A DNA stretch of 35,601 nucleotides from Pseudomonas sp. UBA5782 (GTDB taxonomy: Bacteria > Pseudomonadota > Gammaproteobacteria > Pseudomonadales > Pseudomonadaceae), in the NCBI GenBank assembly GCA_002418465.1, contig DIEE01000160.1, positions 1 to 35,601 on the forward strand. Reading direction: 5' to 3'. Below, piece after piece: positions 33,210 to 35,601 of the stretch; the first letter of the stretch is position 1; each line of letters begins with the position of its first letter. Below the pieces are notes generated by a model. That model worked only from the letters and a program-made list of their open reading frames with translations. It ran no database searches and was not told where the DNA came from. The position numbers and the translations under genes were made by a program.

Positions 33210-33881
33210 TCAGCGCGTCAGCGTCCGCACGCCTTCTGCCGTGCCGAGCAGCAGGAGGTCGGCGGGGCGTACGGCGAAGAGGCCGTTGGTGACCACGCCG
33301 ACGATGTTGTTGAGGTCTTCCTCCAGCTCCATCGGGCTGTCGATGCGCAGGTTGTGTACGTCGAGGATGATGTTGCCGTTATCGGTCAGCACGCCTTCGC
33401 GGTACACCGGGTCGCCTCCGAGTTTGACGATCTGCCGGGCGACATGGCTGCGCGCCATCGGGATCACTTCCACCGGCAGCGGGAAACCGCCGAGCAGGGA
33501 CACCAGCTTGCTGCCGTCGGCGATGCAGACGAAGGTGCGCGCCACCGCGGCGACGATCTTCTCGCGGGTCAGCGCGGCGCCGCCGCCCTTGATCAGTTCC
33601 AGGCGCTCGTTGGTTTCGTCGGCGCCGTCGACGTAGAACTCCAGGTCGCTGACCGTGTTCAGTTCGTAGACCGGAATGCCGTGGCCCTTGAGGCGCGCGG
33701 CAGTGGCTTCGGAGCTGGCCACCGCGCCGTCGAATTCCATCTTGTGCCGGGCCAGCGCGTCGATGAAGCAGTTGGCGGTGGAGCCGGTGCCGACGCCGAC
33801 GATGCTCTTGGCGTCGAGTTTGGGAAGGATGAAGTCGACCGCGGCCTGGGCCACCGCCTGCTTGAGTTGATCCTGGGTCAT
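33210..33881 (-). CDS. rpiA: Ribose-5-phosphate isomerase A
   Basis: A 223-residue enzyme interconverting ribose 5-phosphate and ribulose 5-phosphate. The hallmark motifs are VGVGTGSTANCFIDAL, SSEAT, FYVDGADE (catalytic aspartates) and LIKGGGAALTREKI with the catalytic glutamate. ATG 33881 (MTQDQLKQAVAQAAVDF) is the family start. The frame is open far upstream, but that is antisense to ilvA. It is divergent from ilvA with a 141-base gap, as in P. aeruginosa. Confidence 0.98.
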   Translation of the reverse strand: MTQDQLKQAVAQAAVDFILPKLDAKSIVGVGTGSTANCFIDALARHKMEFDGAVASSEATAARLKGHGIPVYELNTVSDLEFYVDGADETNERLELIKGGGAALTREKIVAAVARTFVCIADGSKLVSLLGGFPLPVEVIPMARSHVARQIVKLGGDPVYREGVLTDNGNIILDVHNLRIDSPMELEEDLNNIVGVVTNGLFAVRPADLLLLGTAEGVRTLTR

Positions 33882-34022
33882 GTCCGTTTCCACGCCGCTG
33901 GGGCTGTCAAAAGACGCCATTATAGCCGTGCGAACCGCTAGAACCGCGCATTCGTTGTGGTCCGTGGCGGAGGGCCTGGAGTAGACTTCCGGGTCCCCGA
34001 AGTCCCCGCCAGTGAAGCCGTG

Positions 34023-35537
34023 ATGCTCGAACAGTACGTCAAGAAGATCCTCAGCTCGCGCGTCTACGACGTCGCCGTGGAAACCCCGCTGCAGCCCGCC
34101 CGGCAGCTCAGCGAGCGCCTGGGCAACCAGATTCTGCTCAAGCGCGAAGACCTGCAGCCGGTGTTCTCCTTCAAGGTGCGCGGCGCCTACAACAAGCTGG
34201 CGCAGCTGTCCGCCGAGGAGCTGGCGCGCGGCGTGGTCACCGCCTCGGCCGGCAACCACGCCCAGGGCCTGGCGCTGGCCGCCCGCGAGCTGGGTATCGA
34301 GGCGACCATCGTCATGCCGCGCACCACGCCCGAGCTGAAGGTGCAGGGCGTGCGCGCCCGTGGCGGCAAGGTGGTGCTGCACGGCGACGCCTTCCCCGAG
34401 GCGCTGGCGCATTCGCTGAAGCTGGTCGAGGAAAAGGGCTACGTCTACATCCACCCCTACGACGATCCGCACGTGATCGCCGGCCAGGGCACGGTGGCGA
34501 TGGAAATCCTCCGCCAGCACCAGGGCCCGCTGGACGCCGTATTCGTTCCGGTCGGCGGCGGCGGCCTGATCGCCGGCATCGCCGCCTACATCAAGTACCT
34601 GCGCCCGCAGACCAAGGTCATCGGCGTCGAGCCGGACGATTCCAACTGCCTGCAGCAGGCGCTGGCCGCCGGCGAGCGAGTGGTGCTGCCGCAGGTCGGG
34701 CTGTTCGCCGACGGCGTGGCGGTGGCGCAGATCGGCCTGCACAACTTCGAGATCTGCCGGCACTACGTCGACGAAGTGATCACCGTCAGCACCGACGAAA
34801 TCTGCGCGGCGATCAAGGACATCTACGACGACACCCGCTCGATCACCGAGCCGGCCGGCGCGCTGGGCGTGGCCGGGATCAAGAAGTACGTCGAGCGCGA
34901 AGGCGTGCGTGGGGAGACGCTGGTGGCGATCGACTCCGGCGCCAACGTCAACTTCGACCGCCTGCGTCACGTCGCCGAGCGCGCCGAGCTGGGCGAGAAG
35001 CGCGAGGCGATCATCGCCGTGACCATCCCTGAGCAGCCGGGCAGCTTCAAGGCCTTCTGCGAGGCGATCGGCAAGCGCCAGATCACCGAGTTCAACTACC
35101 GCTACCACAGCGAACGCGAGGCGCAGATATTCGTCGGCGTGCAGACGCACCCGGAGAACGACCCGCGCGCGGCGCTGGTGGAAAACCTCCGCGGCCAGGG
35201 TTTTCCGGTGCTCGACCTGACCGACAACGAGTTGGCCAAGCTGCACATCCGCCACATGGTTGGCGGCCACAGCGCCCACGTCGACGACGAGATGGTGCTG
35301 CGCTTCGAGTTTCCCGAGCGGCCCGGCGCGCTGTTCAACTTCCTCAACAAGCTCGGTGGGCGCTGGAACATCTCGATGTTCCATTACCGCAACCACGGCG
35401 CCGCCGACGGTCGCGTACTGGCCGCGCTGCAGGTGCCGGCAGAGGAGCGTCATCAGGTGCCGGCCGCGCTGGAAGCCATCGGCTATCCCTACTGGGACGA
35501 GACCGAGAACCCCGCCTACAAACTGTTCCTCGGCTGA
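34023..35537 (+). CDS. ilvA: Threonine ammonia-lyase, biosynthetic
   Basis: A 504-residue PLP enzyme converting threonine to 2-oxobutyrate, the first step to isoleucine. Lys51 in FSFKVRGAYNK binds PLP. The SAGNHAQG loop and the glycine-rich VGGGGLIAGIA hold the phosphate. Two C-terminal ACT-like regulatory domains are visible (AIIAVTIPEQPGSFKAFCEA and MVLRFEFPERPGALFNFLN), the arrangement that gives isoleucine inhibition and valine activation. ATG 34023 gives MLEQYVKKILSSRVYDVA, the usual start. Confidence 0.97.
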   Translation: MLEQYVKKILSSRVYDVAVETPLQPARQLSERLGNQILLKREDLQPVFSFKVRGAYNKLAQLSAEELARGVVTASAGNHAQGLALAARELGIEATIVMPRTTPELKVQGVRARGGKVVLHGDAFPEALAHSLKLVEEKGYVYIHPYDDPHVIAGQGTVAMEILRQHQGPLDAVFVPVGGGGLIAGIAAYIKYLRPQTKVIGVEPDDSNCLQQALAAGERVVLPQVGLFADGVAVAQIGLHNFEICRHYVDEVITVSTDEICAAIKDIYDDTRSITEPAGALGVAGIKKYVEREGVRGETLVAIDSGANVNFDRLRHVAERAELGEKREAIIAVTIPEQPGSFKAFCEAIGKRQITEFNYRYHSEREAQIFVGVQTHPENDPRAALVENLRGQGFPVLDLTDNELAKLHIRHMVGGHSAHVDDEMVLRFEFPERPGALFNFLNKLGGRWNISMFHYRNHGAADGRVLAALQVPAEERHQVPAALEAIGYPYWDETENPAYKLFLG

Positions 35538-35540
35538 CCG

Positions 35541-35601
35541 ATGCGCATCCTGTTGGTAGGTGCGGGCGGCTTCATCGGCCGTCACCTGCTGACAGCCTTG
35601 C
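35541..35601 (+). CDS. NAD(P)-binding Rossmann protein, N terminus only
   Basis: Twenty codons remain before the window ends: MRILLVGAGGFIGRHLLTAL. This is the GxxGxxG nucleotide loop of extended short-chain dehydrogenases such as NAD-dependent epimerases. It starts 3 bases after the ilvA stop, so it is probably co-transcribed. Nothing more can be said of its function. Confidence 0.75.
   Translation, partial: MRILLVGAGGFIGRHLLTAL

Noticed and set aside
33882..35585. Apparent fusion of a long N-terminal extension to RpiA
   Set aside because: The extra part is antisense to ilvA; RpiA has its own family-typical start at 33881.

Overview
This 35.6 kb window is a GC-rich, densely packed stretch of a gammaproteobacterial chromosome, almost certainly Pseudomonas. 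Gene products and gene order (opgG-opgH next to a polar amino-acid ABC operon, dtd-pip, blc-lipoprotein-DUF924-fbp, serA/D2HGDH, aaaA-rpiA/ilvA) match several blocks known from P. aeruginosa. Here the blocks are joined in a different order. The extra biosynthetic genes and the GTAGGGT-type palindromic repeats suggest an environmental lineage such as the mendocina/pseudoalcaligenes/stutzeri relatives; that placement is inference. There are no tRNA, rRNA, CRISPR, transposase or phage genes.

Layout. 1-426: end of a nucleoside hydrolase. 532-3020: a helical-bimodular chemoreceptor (McpK-like) and a UPF0158 protein. 3080-7223: opgGH for periplasmic glucans. 7414-9977: a three-gene amino-acid ABC importer. 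10116-11515: dtd and pip. 11646-12203: an isoprenylcysteine-methyltransferase-like membrane protein. 12310-20442: two convergent operons that look like one secondary-metabolite system. 20465-20914: a secreted DUF2141 protein. 20933-23390: lipocalin, small lipoprotein, DUF924 and fbp. 23617-25627: metK and a rearrangement scar. 25626-29859: DUF523, serA, D-2-hydroxyglutarate dehydrogenase and a FAH-family hydrolase. 30022-35601: an SdiA-regulated-domain protein, the AaaA-like autotransporter aminopeptidase, rpiA, ilvA and the start of an NAD-binding protein.

The most interesting part is 12310-20442. The plus operon encodes a hotdog dehydratase-like protein, a two-component ABC exporter, an acyl carrier protein, a ketosynthase with a full catalytic set, and a short ketosynthase-like partner lacking the active-site cysteine. 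The convergent minus operon encodes a DarA-like dialkylresorcinol condensing enzyme, a DarB-like KAS III, an unrecognised 135-residue protein with a possible helix-turn-helix end, and a BtrH-type acyl transferase. Most junctions overlap by a few bases, implying tight translational coupling. Together they suggest synthesis, condensation, transfer and export of an aryl/alkyl-resorcinol-like lipid. No ketoreductase, acyltransferase, starter-unit enzyme or phosphopantetheinyl transferase is present, so the pathway must borrow from primary metabolism or other loci.

A second notable point is near 25445-25480. The C-terminal part of a methyltransferase (normally fused to an ArsR-type DNA-binding domain) meets head to head with the C-terminal part of a 2OG-Fe(II) oxygenase. 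Both N-terminal parts are missing. This is the pattern expected at an inversion breakpoint, and it leaves the essential metK gene downstream of a truncated partner.
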